This document shows positions 33,779 through 41,898 of a stretch of DNA of 44,670 bases, piece after piece (position 1 is the first letter of the stretch; every line of letters begins with the position of its first letter). A program made the position numbers and the translations under genes. This DNA is from an uncultured Collinsella sp. Lineage in GTDB: Bacteria; Actinomycetota; Coriobacteriia; Coriobacteriales; Coriobacteriaceae. Location: the NCBI GenBank assembly GCA_958348565.1, contig CATVZP010000008.1:1-44670 (forward strand), read 5' to 3'. The notes beneath the pieces were generated by a model that saw nothing but the letters and a program-made list of their open reading frames with translations, was not told the origin of the DNA and searched no databases.

Positions 33779-34513
33779 TCAATCATTCACCCGAATCGAA
33801 CTCACGCCTTGTTCGCAATCATCACGAGCATCCCTCTCGCCTGATAAAGGCAGCTGCAGCGGCTTATCAACGTGAAAGCCCGGAGAAACACAGAGAGATG
33901 TACCGACAACGTAGGTCGGCTCGCTCGAGCCGATTTCGATCCCTCGACTCGAAAACGCCAATCGCTGAGGGGCCGGCAAATAGCGAGGAGCCTCCTCCGC
34001 ATTATGCTCGTACTCATATCGATATAAGCAGGAAATGAGGATGAAGAGCCCAGAAAGCGCCTGAAGTACGTTCCAGAGATTGGCTTCGGCGTAGCTATCT
34101 AAACGATGGTGTTTGACATTGTTATAAGAAACCCACCATTCAGGATTCATGGCGGATTCGGTCTCATCATCTGCCCACCAAGATGACCAGGGATTGACCA
34201 CGATCCCGCTGGTGCCAATAGCAACCCAGCTAAAGCGAAACTGTTGCGAGAAGCGAGCGTGAACCATCTTACGTGCCCCAGAGATGTTGTTAACTGTTCC
34301 CCAATCAGCACTCTCATAACGCCTAACAAGGTGGTTAAGATCTTTAAAGGCGACATCGATCTCGGAACAAATCGAAAGATAGACTTTGACGAGCTCGGCC
34401 CCATATGCGCCATAGTTCGCTTCGGTAGGCTCGATGTAATGCAATATCCGAATGACATCTTCCTCGAGCAAAATAAAGTAATCCCAGTGTATTTGACTCA
34501 TAGAAAGCGCCAT
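33779..34513 (-). CDS. HEPN-like protein (tentative)
   Basis: The 244-aa product is helical with a conserved-looking segment EWWVSYNNVKHHRLDSYAEA followed by NLWNVLQALSGLFILIS. This W-x-x-Y-N-x-V-K-H-x-R pattern followed by a hydrophobic helix recurs in HEPN-like proteins of unknown function in defence islands. The classical R-x4-6-H RNase motif is not clear, so nuclease activity cannot be claimed. I prefer ATG 34513 because AGGTGG lies five bases upstream; a GTG at 34522 is possible. It is divergent from the KAP NTPase gene, 177 bp away, and could act with it. Confidence 0.6.
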   Translation of the reverse strand: MALSMSQIHWDYFILLEEDVIRILHYIEPTEANYGAYGAELVKVYLSICSEIDVAFKDLNHLVRRYESADWGTVNNISGARKMVHARFSQQFRFSWVAIGTSGIVVNPWSSWWADDETESAMNPEWWVSYNNVKHHRLDSYAEANLWNVLQALSGLFILISCLYRYEYEHNAEEAPRYLPAPQRLAFSSRGIEIGSSEPTYVVGTSLCVSPGFHVDKPLQLPLSGERDARDDCEQGVSSIRVND

Positions 34514-34690
34514 TCGAACCACCTAATCAAGCAGCAAGATCATTAAAGTCCATTTTACGCCCCAAGCATCATTGGCTGTTAAAAGGGTAAAACCAACAGG
34601 CAGAAGAAAAAAGAAAAGGTCGATCGCGCCCATTTGCAGAAACAATTAAACCGAAACACAACCCTAGTCCACAGAAAGAAGGCAGCCACC

Positions 34691-36058
34691 ATGAAACGAG
34701 TCGATGAGGAACCCACGCCGAAAGCGATTGAAGACGCTCTCACCCAAGACCCCCTACACCGCAGGGACGAAATCGCGGATTTTCTAAAGATGCTCATTAC
34801 GGTTGAGCCTCCATATACATTTGTTATTGACGCGCCTTGGGGTTCTGGCAAGACATTCTTTGTAAAGCAAGTAGCAAGAGTCCTGCTAATGGCAAATCCG
34901 GCGCTTAGCCAGGACAGCACAAAACCAAGCACAACATTCGGTAATATAGCCGGGGAACTACTCAAAAAACCATACCTCCCCATCTATTTCAACGCGTGGG
35001 AGGACGACCATTTCGACAATCCGATCTTGCCCATATTGGCCTCCATCGCTAATGCCGTGGACGAACAAAACGTCAAGGGAGGAAAGGATTTCGGCAAGGG
35101 GATCATTGGCGTCATAGAAGCTGCCGCTTCTCTTATCGGATATGGCGGCGACATCAATGGTGTCATTGAAGATTTCAACGGTATCGATTTTCTTGCACGC
35201 TACAAAGAAGAAAAAGAGCTCCGTGGCAAAATTGACGAACTCATTAAGAATAATCTACCTGAGGTAGCCAACCGAGTCGTCATCTTTATCGACGAACTCG
35301 ACCGCTGCCGACCCGAATTCGCCATAAAGGTACTCGAGCAAACTAAAACCCTGTTTCAGCAAGAGAACATCGTTGTAGTTTATTCGACCGACATTACGCA
35401 GCTCGCACATTCCCTCCAGGGCGTATATGGCCCAAGCTTTGCAGGGAGAAAATACCTCGAGCGCTTCTATGACAAGCGCCTAGAGCTAGATCAGATAAAG
35501 CCTGCTGACTACCTTCTGCATAAGGGCGTCGCCACAAATTACGGCTATACACAAAGTTATATAAACATAACTAATGAGCTGCTCAGCTATAGACAAGCGT
35601 CCTTGAGAACTTGCAACAGGCTTGCAGATTCTATAAAGAACCAACTAGATTACATCGATACTCACCGGGGCCTTTATGGAAACGGCAGAGCAAGGCTTTT
35701 CCCTAACCTATGCCTCCTGCCAGTTTTAAATATTCTTGCCTACCATGAACCACTCACCTGGTACGAAGTCAAGACGAACGCCAATTACAATGCCGTCTAT
35801 GAGCTCGCTAAGCACAGCAATCATTTTATTAAATGCCTCGATACGGTGATTGAAGAAGTGTGGGGTTCAAAAAAGGACGAACTTCCTTATAAGCAGGATA
35901 TCGAGAACAGGCGGAAACGTTTTGTTGAAGACGTATGCACATTAATATTCATTAACGACTATAGAGATCCGAGAATTGAGGAGCTTGGCAGTAGCGAACT
36001 TACATATACGAACTTCAATCAAGAGCTGTATCAGCGCCTGACGCCGCCATCCGACTGA
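34691..36058 (+). CDS. KAP-family P-loop NTPase
   Basis: The 455-aa protein has Walker A FVIDAPWGSGKTFFVKQVA near residue 52, the KAP-typical IYFNAWEDDHFDNPI (N-A-W-E motif), and Walker B VVIFIDELDRCRPEFAIKVL near 200, followed by the VVVYSTDITQLAHSL sensor segment. KAP NTPases are often membrane-associated and recur in prokaryotic defence loci; here the usual hydrophobic insertion is small (IIGVIEAAASLIGYGG). Specific function is unknown. ATG 34691 follows AAGAAGG; an upstream in-frame ATG at 34634 lacks one. A hairpin at 36109-36139 follows the gene. Confidence 0.85.
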   Translation: MKRVDEEPTPKAIEDALTQDPLHRRDEIADFLKMLITVEPPYTFVIDAPWGSGKTFFVKQVARVLLMANPALSQDSTKPSTTFGNIAGELLKKPYLPIYFNAWEDDHFDNPILPILASIANAVDEQNVKGGKDFGKGIIGVIEAAASLIGYGGDINGVIEDFNGIDFLARYKEEKELRGKIDELIKNNLPEVANRVVIFIDELDRCRPEFAIKVLEQTKTLFQQENIVVVYSTDITQLAHSLQGVYGPSFAGRKYLERFYDKRLELDQIKPADYLLHKGVATNYGYTQSYINITNELLSYRQASLRTCNRLADSIKNQLDYIDTHRGLYGNGRARLFPNLCLLPVLNILAYHEPLTWYEVKTNANYNAVYELAKHSNHFIKCLDTVIEEVWGSKKDELPYKQDIENRRKRFVEDVCTLIFINDYRDPRIEELGSSELTYTNFNQELYQRLTPPSD

Positions 36059-36108
36059 GTGTTTAAACAGGATCAAAAATTAATAGCAAGATACCGAGTA
36101 TCAATAAA

Positions 36109-36139
36109 AGGGCGTTGAAGCCATCAGCCTCGACGCCCT
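36109..36139 (+). terminator. Weak hairpin after the KAP NTPase gene
   Basis: AGGGCGT (36109-36115) pairs with ACGCCCT (36133-36139), with an interrupted inner stem. CTTAG follows, so the U tract is poor. It lies between two convergent genes and could act on both strands. Confidence 0.45.
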
Positions 36140-36218
36140 CTTAGCTTCAGAGGCTGCGCTTCGTGTCATCGGCATATAGGATTCCGAAATACATCTAGAT
36201 CAAAGATGGAAATGGAGG

Positions 36219-36383
36219 CTAACGATAGTTACTTCCCGTCTCTTTCCGAAGAGATTTCAAGGTCTTATCTTTCCTCGCCTTGCGCCCGTCAGAGTTTCTG
36301 AGCGTCCCCGTAGGTAGATCATGCTTCTTTTCATAGGTGCCAACGGTACAATCGCTTCTAGTCTTTCTCACTTTTCCGAACAT
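36219..36383 (-). CDS. 54-aa basic protein, unknown
   Basis: ATG 36383 is preceded by AAGGAGGAAAGAC, an excellent ribosome-binding site. The product starts MFGKVRKTRSDCTVGTYEKK and continues with LPTGTLRNSDGRKARKDK. About one third of its residues are Lys or Arg, and there is no hydrophobic segment. The G-T-x-E-K-K...L-P-T-G-T-x-R-N-x-D-G pattern looks like a compact folded motif rather than random basic sequence. It is convergent with the KAP gene and downstream of the terminator of the PHP-ATPase operon, so it is transcribed alone. No family was recognised. Confidence 0.65.
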   Translation of the reverse strand: MFGKVRKTRSDCTVGTYEKKHDLPTGTLRNSDGRKARKDKTLKSLRKETGSNYR

Positions 36384-36544
36384 GTCTTTCCTCCTTGGCA
36401 ATCGAATCCATGTTGATGTCACTTCTAATTCTAGCCTTCCCCAAGAAGCTGAAACGGCGTCCTTCTGTCTACGACGGCCACTAAGAGCAAAACGGCGGCC
36501 TTGAACATAGCAAGCACTCGACAGCACAGCGAAGTCTGCAAATA

Positions 36545-36583
36545 ACAAAAAAGGGCACCGTGAGCCATGTTGCTCCGGTGCCC
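36545..36583 (-). terminator. Rho-independent terminator of the PHP-ATPase operon
   Basis: On the minus strand GGGCACCG (36583-36576) pairs with CGGTGCCC (36560-36553), with an inner AGC/GCT pairing, followed by a T6 tract. It lies about 90 bp after the stop of the 108-aa gene. Confidence 0.85.
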
Positions 36584-36673
36584 GGGCGCAATATCGGCGG
36601 TCCCGTTCTGCGATGTTCAGCAGAGTCCAAGCGAACAGGCAATCGTTAGTAGGATGTACAGCCAGTCAACCAC

Positions 36674-37000
36674 TTATGAGGCATCATCAGTCCCCATCGC
36701 AAGCCCTTCTTTAATAATCTCAGTTCTCACTGGAGAAAGCTCATTGGCAAGAGTATCGACGTAAGCTCTGCAAACTTGTTCGTACATAGCGTTTCTATAA
36801 CCATCGGTAGGCTTAAAAACGACTTCAACATCATCTTTCAAGTGAAATGTCAGGAGCTTTTCGAAAAACTCTTTTAGCTGATGATTGCCATTTTCACCCG
36901 TAAGGCTCACGTCTAATTTGACATTATCAGGGAAACTGAATCTAAGCACATCGTTTTCGTTGTCATCCACTAGAACCGTCGCGACTAATGTTTGCATCAT
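36674..37000 (-). CDS. 108-aa partner of the PHP-ATPase, unknown
   Basis: The ATG overlaps the TGA of the PHP-ATPase gene (ATGA), with GGCAGG upstream, so the two are translationally coupled. The product is small, acidic and probably alpha/beta (VATVLVDDNENDVLRFSFPD, then QLKEFFEKLLTFHLKDDVEV). It has no membrane helix and no recognised motif. The fixed coupling suggests it binds or regulates the large protein. A second ATG three bases on is an alternative start. Confidence 0.7.
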   Translation of the reverse strand: MMQTLVATVLVDDNENDVLRFSFPDNVKLDVSLTGENGNHQLKEFFEKLLTFHLKDDVEVVFKPTDGYRNAMYEQVCRAYVDTLANELSPVRTEIIKEGLAMGTDDAS

Positions 37001-39129
37001 GCACCTGCCTCATATATCCTCATGCGCACAAAGAACGCTTCTTCGCCGCCTTCGAGAACTTCCATACTTTTCCTGCTCCAAGGAACATCATCAGATGGAT
37101 CGTCAATGTTAACGAGTTTATCAATGAACGGATTACCAATATAAGTTTTATATTCCTGTCCGTTTTGGTGCTCTCGGTAAATCGAGCTATATGGAAGAGT
37201 CCTAACAGCAAGGTTGGCATTATGGGTCGCGATTACGATGGTTTTACCCGCCTTCCCCAACTTAACGACAAGTGGCCTAATAACACCATCAATATATGAG
37301 TTGCTCATTCCCGCCTCAGGCTCATCAAGCACATACCAATCTGTTTCCTGATTCAAAACCCTTTCTAGGAGCAAGATACCCTTCTCGCCATCACTGGGAT
37401 CATAAGGACTCCCAGTGCTGGCCAGCTCGACGAAACGTCTAACACCGATGAAGGCAGCCACGCTATCGATACCCGTCTGGGCAACATAGTCGGAAAAATC
37501 GGACCTACATGTTGCAACATTGCCAGCTTTGAATGATCCCGACAATGCATCAAAGCGTTTTTTCCACTCTTTTAGCTCTCCGATCCTATCGGTAAACTCC
37601 GCCGTCCTAGAACTAGGGCCAAGAAGTCGATAGGCAGTGACCAAGTTAACAACGCCTTTATCATCGAAACGCCCAAGATAGTCATAGATTTTCTGCTCTT
37701 TAGGCTCAAAAGTATCTCTAACGATGCGCACGGCATGCATTAATGCCAGTCTTTCCCGGGCAAATTCAAAATAACCAACACTTCCAGGAATCGATTTAGT
37801 AGAGGATTTCCTGTCAATTTCCATTTTTAAAATATGGAGTGATTTGTTGGCAAGTAATTCTGATTTACGACCGACAAACTCCCCATTTCGCTTATCGCGG
37901 ATTCTGTTCTGAAGCTTACCGAGTAGCAAGTTAAGCGATGCTTCGTCTTCAGCGCTTAGATACTCGTGGTAAGCCCCATTTCTAGCAGCGTCGGCAAACA
38001 CAGTCACATCCGAATAGCACCTTGAATGGCGTTCATAATCATCTGTATTTCTCACTGGAAGATCCGTGCATCTTGAAATGCTGAAGCGACTCTTTTTTTC
38101 ATTATTGCCCTCCGTTTTCGCCCAATCTATAAAGCCATCTAACGGAATGGGCAGCCCCTCCTCTAAGTTGCAAATCTTCTCAACAGAATCTTTAAAATCG
38201 ACGAGTCCAAGGCTGGAGGGTTCTCTAGGTACCGATTTAGCCTGTAATAGTGCATCAAACTGCGAGGTTTTCTGGTTTCCAAGATAAGATGAGCAGGTAT
38301 GGCCCTGCGCCACAGCTAGATTTTCTAGCGACTTCGCAATTTCCGATTTCCCCGTTCCCTTCTGCCCAAAAATGACATTAACCTCCTTGAAGATAGGCAG
38401 CCTAACGTCAACGTCAGCATGTGGATGTGCCACCATGGTCACAGGAGACACTTTCTCGAGTATAGTCTGAATAGTCGTGTTATCCCTTTTTGCAAGCAAG
38501 GCGAACTGCTCAAAGCTATCAACTGCAAGGCGCAGCTGCGGAAGATCGCAATTCGGATACTCTGCCCAATCTTTAATGTCGCTACCCAGCATCATGTTCC
38601 AACCGTGGCTCGCCATAATGCCAACAGTAATCAGTGTTCGGGGCTCAAAGAAATAGTTCCAAGGACCGTTTTCAGCATTAAAGATTTCCTTCAATTCGGC
38701 TTCAGTGACAAAAGGCCTCTTGTCATGACAGTGGGAGATAAATAGCGCGTCGATGCCCTGAAAGGCGTTCCTTACATCAGAAAACTTAAGCAGGCAGTTG
38801 TTTGGAGATGAACCAGTAAGAAGATTTTTTATAATGTCGTCTAGGACAGCAGCATTGGACGGCGAGCACACAACCAGCATGTGCCAGTGAGACCCCTCGG
38901 CACCGCTAGTCACATCCAACTCCACACCAGGCCAGATTTGGAAAGCACCATTTGCAGCACAAACGAATTCGTTAAATTGATCAAGATCAAAGGCATTATG
39001 GTTTGTAATGGCAACGATGCCAACACCCGCACGGCTCACTTTCGAAACAAAAGTGGCAGCATCAACGTTACGTTTTTGGCCATCGCCACGTTTGATTGCC
39101 TTAGTATGACAGTGCAAGTCAATCAGCAT
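36997..39129 (-). CDS. PHP-domain / ABC-type ATPase fusion (TrlF-like)
   Basis: The 710-aa protein starts with a PHP phosphoesterase domain: DLHCHT (His6, His8), AITNHNAFD (His44), GVELDV (Glu70), EGSHWHMLV and a later FISHCHD, probable metal ligands. From about 250 it is an SMC/ABC-like ATPase with Walker A VIFGQKGTGKSEIA, a long helical insert, signature-like DGEKGILLLERVL, Walker B DWYVLDEPEAGMSN and switch His in VIATHNANL. This layout matches the family annotated as TrlF-type AAA-like ATPases, found in accessory regions. A nucleic-acid or nucleotide hydrolase powered or gated by ATP is likely. ATG 39129 follows GGAGG; TACAAT at 39175-39170 may be its -10 box. Confidence 0.85.
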   Translation of the reverse strand: MLIDLHCHTKAIKRGDGQKRNVDAATFVSKVSRAGVGIVAITNHNAFDLDQFNEFVCAANGAFQIWPGVELDVTSGAEGSHWHMLVVCSPSNAAVLDDIIKNLLTGSSPNNCLLKFSDVRNAFQGIDALFISHCHDKRPFVTEAELKEIFNAENGPWNYFFEPRTLITVGIMASHGWNMMLGSDIKDWAEYPNCDLPQLRLAVDSFEQFALLAKRDNTTIQTILEKVSPVTMVAHPHADVDVRLPIFKEVNVIFGQKGTGKSEIAKSLENLAVAQGHTCSSYLGNQKTSQFDALLQAKSVPREPSSLGLVDFKDSVEKICNLEEGLPIPLDGFIDWAKTEGNNEKKSRFSISRCTDLPVRNTDDYERHSRCYSDVTVFADAARNGAYHEYLSAEDEASLNLLLGKLQNRIRDKRNGEFVGRKSELLANKSLHILKMEIDRKSSTKSIPGSVGYFEFARERLALMHAVRIVRDTFEPKEQKIYDYLGRFDDKGVVNLVTAYRLLGPSSRTAEFTDRIGELKEWKKRFDALSGSFKAGNVATCRSDFSDYVAQTGIDSVAAFIGVRRFVELASTGSPYDPSDGEKGILLLERVLNQETDWYVLDEPEAGMSNSYIDGVIRPLVVKLGKAGKTIVIATHNANLAVRTLPYSSIYREHQNGQEYKTYIGNPFIDKLVNIDDPSDDVPWSRKSMEVLEGGEEAFFVRMRIYEAGA

Positions 39130-39269
39130 CGTATTGCCTCCATATCAGCCTCCCTGAGTAACAGAATCAATTGTACTCCGCAGCTTTACCGCACAAGCAA
39201 ACCCTTTAACACGCTCAAAGGGGTTATTTACCAACCCGCTAAAACCAAACTAGATCGCCAAGTTGAGCA

Positions 39270-39560
39270 TCGAGGTTGCTTCCGCTAGGAAATGTTTCTC
39301 TTCACATAGAACGGATTGGAAACGAGCAAAGCTACCGAAGCACAACTTAGCGATGTGAAACGTCAGCGCGCCGGTACAGATGGAGAAGCTGTCCTTGTGA
39401 TGACGTTGTGGTGACTTGCTCCTCCGCCGCACAGCTGGTCGGCTCCGCGTCCAGAACGGCGTCGACCAGCTGCCCGTGAGTCCGCGTAACAGTTCCCGCG
39501 CGTCGATAGCGTCGTCCTCAAAGCTTGGCATAGCGAGCATGTCCAGCGTTAGGCCTGATA
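39270..39560 (-). pseudogene. Degenerate N-terminal fragment of an IS256-family transposase
   Basis: Minus-strand pieces resemble the start of mutator-type (IS256) transposases: LAMPSFEDDAIDARELLRGL, then after a frame change QLVDAVLDAEPTSCAAEE, then back in the first frame TGALTFHIAKL, matching the usual V-G-x-L-T-L-x-I-P-K-L. The catalytic part is missing. It lies immediately downstream of the caspase-like gene. Confidence 0.55.
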
Positions 39561-39610
39561 AGAATTCCGCAGCGGCCTTTTATCAAATCTTCAGCACGAT
39601 TTATCGCGCC

Positions 39611-40591
39611 CTAAATCTTCCCCGTATCGGCAAGGCGCCAATACTGCTTGCCCAGAGCCGTCAGTTCGCACGACTTAGATTCCATGGCGGCAAAGTACAT
39701 ATGCTCTGCCCCAACCGGGCGGACAAGGCCAATACCCTCCAGCTGCTGAAGGGCCTTGAACTTCTCCGTATTATCCTTAGTCGCATAGGGCTCAACAATT
39801 CGATGCTCTTCCCACTCGGGACTGTTGGTGGGCTCAAAAGACGGATCCAAGGACAGCTGAACACCAGGCGTATCGAACAAAGATGGCAGCTGTCGCAACA
39901 CACTATCCGGAACCTGTGATACGACTTTCCTTAGCGAAATAAACGAGTTGACATTAGTCCTAAACACAGGCCGCTGATCCCATGGCCCGAGAGCCTTATC
40001 AATATAAGCGTAGACCCCACCGGGAGTTACATGCCCCATCACGTCTGCCGCACCGCCGTTTAGTGCATCCACAAGAAGCGATGTAAAAGTCCCTCGGCCG
40101 TTATATTCCTCCGCACATTCATTAGGGCAGCATGCACTCAGAATTGTTAAACCCTCACCAAGCAAGCAGGATGTCCCGCCCAGCACTCCAGGAGCCCCCA
40201 TGCACCCAGAATTACAGCTATCGAGAAGAATTACGCGATTTTTCGCTTTGGAGTTATTCGCTATCGTCAGGATCTCATCGAGGGAAAACTGTCCCTCTGG
40301 ATAGCCCTGTCCAGATAGGATGAAACCATTATTGGTAGCGTCGCATCTTCCGCCGTGCCCCGCAAAATACAGCAATGCAATCTCGGGCTCCCCGGAAAAG
40401 CAGCCCTCGATCATCTGCTTCAATATGTAAGGAGACTCAACATTTCCCTCAAGATGAATGGAGAAATTGGGAGAGCCATCGCCGTTCTTCTCTAATACTT
40501 CCGCCACGGCATTAGCATCGGCAACACAGCCATAAAGCGGAGTCGATGCATATTCATCAATACCGACAACAAGCGCCTTGCGATCCTGCAT
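39611..40591 (-). CDS. Caspase-like (C14/metacaspase-type) protease
   Basis: The 326-aa protein has the caspase fold: RKALVVGIDEYASTPLYGCV at the N-terminus, catalytic His79 in LLYFAGHGG and catalytic Cys126 in VILLDSCNSGC, both intact. FTSLLVDALNGGAADV follows in the usual place. The C-terminal ~90 residues (KFKALQQLEGIGLVRPVGAE, then ELTALGKQYWRLA) look like a winged-helix-type or effector-associated domain. It lies four bases after the membrane-protein gene in an operon with a TIR-domain gene. By analogy with TIR-activated caspase immunity it is the likely killing effector. ATG 40591 has GGAG eight bases upstream. Confidence 0.88.
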   Translation of the reverse strand: MQDRKALVVGIDEYASTPLYGCVADANAVAEVLEKNGDGSPNFSIHLEGNVESPYILKQMIEGCFSGEPEIALLYFAGHGGRCDATNNGFILSGQGYPEGQFSLDEILTIANNSKAKNRVILLDSCNSGCMGAPGVLGGTSCLLGEGLTILSACCPNECAEEYNGRGTFTSLLVDALNGGAADVMGHVTPGGVYAYIDKALGPWDQRPVFRTNVNSFISLRKVVSQVPDSVLRQLPSLFDTPGVQLSLDPSFEPTNSPEWEEHRIVEPYATKDNTEKFKALQQLEGIGLVRPVGAEHMYFAAMESKSCELTALGKQYWRLADTGKI

Positions 40592-40595
40592 TACA

Positions 40596-41210
40596 TCAAC
40601 TCCAAAACGGTGGCAATAAAAACTCAAATAATGAAAACAGACAAACCAAGAACAAGCACACCGAAACAGCCACGATCAGCAGAATCATCGATGCCTTTAG
40701 GCACTTTCTCATGTACTCGTTCTTACGATTAAGCGATTCAAAGTGGGGCTGCACAGCTATCGCCTTACCCTCGGCAACTTCCATTGGAGAGGCAAAAGGC
40801 GCACCACGACTGACCTCGCCCGCAACATACTCCTTTAGGTCGGTCGGTGATGCAAGAACGCTCATCTTGAGCCTGACTTGGCTAAGCAACGACAGCAGAA
40901 ATGAAGCGCCTAGCAGCAGCATAACGACAACATAGCCACTCGCCAGCAGAACAAAAGACGCCGTAGCCCCGTTGCCGTTGTAGCTATATTTAGCAAATAA
41001 CACCGGGGCTACCGTCAATAAGGCAACGGAAATAATGGAAACGCAGCTTAGCAAACAGTTAGACAAACGCTCATACGAATCACAGCGACTTAGCTCGGTC
41101 TGGTAAGACAGTTCAGTCATCCATGAAAGATATTCGGCAGAATAGTCAACTGAATCGAAACCCGGGACTGCACCCTCGCCCTCTATTTGCTTTCGGCTGC
41201 GTTTACCCAT
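40596..41210 (-). CDS. Three-helix membrane protein of the TIR-caspase operon (SLATT-like, tentative)
   Basis: The 204-aa protein has a basic/helical N-terminus (1-50), membrane helices at about 51-73 and 83-109, a cytoplasmic loop of about 60 residues, and a third helix at about 172-199. Paired helices with cytoplasmic helical extensions recall SLATT-type proteins, which are proposed pore-forming effectors in nucleotide-signal immunity; the match is by architecture only. It starts immediately after the 62-aa gene stop and ends four bases before the caspase gene. It could be a second effector, the membrane target of the protease, or a gasdermin-like substrate. Confidence 0.72.
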   Translation of the reverse strand: MGKRSRKQIEGEGAVPGFDSVDYSAEYLSWMTELSYQTELSRCDSYERLSNCLLSCVSIISVALLTVAPVLFAKYSYNGNGATASFVLLASGYVVVMLLLGASFLLSLLSQVRLKMSVLASPTDLKEYVAGEVSRGAPFASPMEVAEGKAIAVQPHFESLNRKNEYMRKCLKASMILLIVAVSVCLFLVCLFSLFEFLLPPFWS

Positions 41211-41399
41211 TTAATTCTTCTTTTCCGGACGAGGCGAAGGGGATCCAGGGCAGGGAGATCCTGGGCATGGGAACTCGGGCATCTTTTCGGGATTGCCACG
41301 AACAACCCTGATTGGCGGATTGGGGTGACTAGTCGGCTGTTGCTTTTCGGGCAACGGCTTTGAGGAATTCGCATCTGAATTTCGCTTCTTAAAAAACAT
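41211..41399 (-). CDS. 62-aa proline-rich protein in the TIR-caspase operon
   Basis: ATG 41399 follows AGGAGAACT, and the gene fits exactly between the TIR gene (7-bp gap) and the membrane-protein gene (no gap). The product starts MFFKKRNSDANSSKPLPEKQ and ends with tandem CPGSP units (CPGSPCPGSPSPRPEKKN). It is probably disordered, with no membrane helix. Its placement and ribosome-binding site argue that it is real. It may be a linker, a protease substrate or a regulator; nothing identifies which. Confidence 0.7.
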   Translation of the reverse strand: MFFKKRNSDANSSKPLPEKQQPTSHPNPPIRVVRGNPEKMPEFPCPGSPCPGSPSPRPEKKN

Positions 41400-41406
41400 A
41401 GTTCTC

Positions 41407-41814
41407 CTAAAGTGCATATTGGCGAACAGCGTTAACAATACCGTCCCTCGTCCAACCAACCATAATGTCGGCATTAGAGGACACTTCATCAGGGACACGC
41501 AACTGGCCCCGCGGCCTAACCCCAATAATGGGTTTGTTATACTTCAAAGCAGTTTCGATCTCAAAGTCGATCCACTCGCTGTAGGCGACATACATTCCAG
41601 AGAGAACAATTACGCAGCTACAGCAAGAGATTCGATTCGCGATCCTCTGCTTAAGCTCAGCTTTGCTCTTAGCGTCAATCGGATTCTCGATAGGAACAGA
41701 ATAGTCCGACCACTTAAAGTAGCCGGCTGAATCAAGCCAGCTCTTTATCGTCCTATAGTCATCGCTGTAATCCCACGAATGGCTAATAAGAATGTGATAA
41801 TCACGAAGACTCAT
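41407..41814 (-). CDS. ThsB-like TIR-domain protein (DUF1863)
   Basis: The 135-aa protein is a stand-alone TIR-like domain: YHILISHSWDYSDDYRTIKS at the N-terminus, AKSKAELKQRIANRISCC and VIVLSGMYVAYSEWIDFEIE, with the probable catalytic Glu85 in WIDFEIETAL, then KPIIGVRPRG. This is the DUF1863 type found in ThsB of Thoeris, which on infection converts NAD+ into a cyclic-ADP-ribose-type signal. ATG 41814 follows GAGGGGAGCG; an upstream frame to 41874 has no ribosome-binding site. It lies 84 bp after the IMPase-fold gene and 7 bp before the proline-rich gene. Confidence 0.87.
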   Translation of the reverse strand: MSLRDYHILISHSWDYSDDYRTIKSWLDSAGYFKWSDYSVPIENPIDAKSKAELKQRIANRISCCSCVIVLSGMYVAYSEWIDFEIETALKYNKPIIGVRPRGQLRVPDEVSSNADIMVGWTRDGIVNAVRQYAL

Positions 41815-41898
41815 ATAACGCTCCCCTCTTTCAAAGCGTGATCTAATAGTTTGTACGAGTAATCGCCATGGCAATCGTCGTCAATCAATTAGTCAGAG

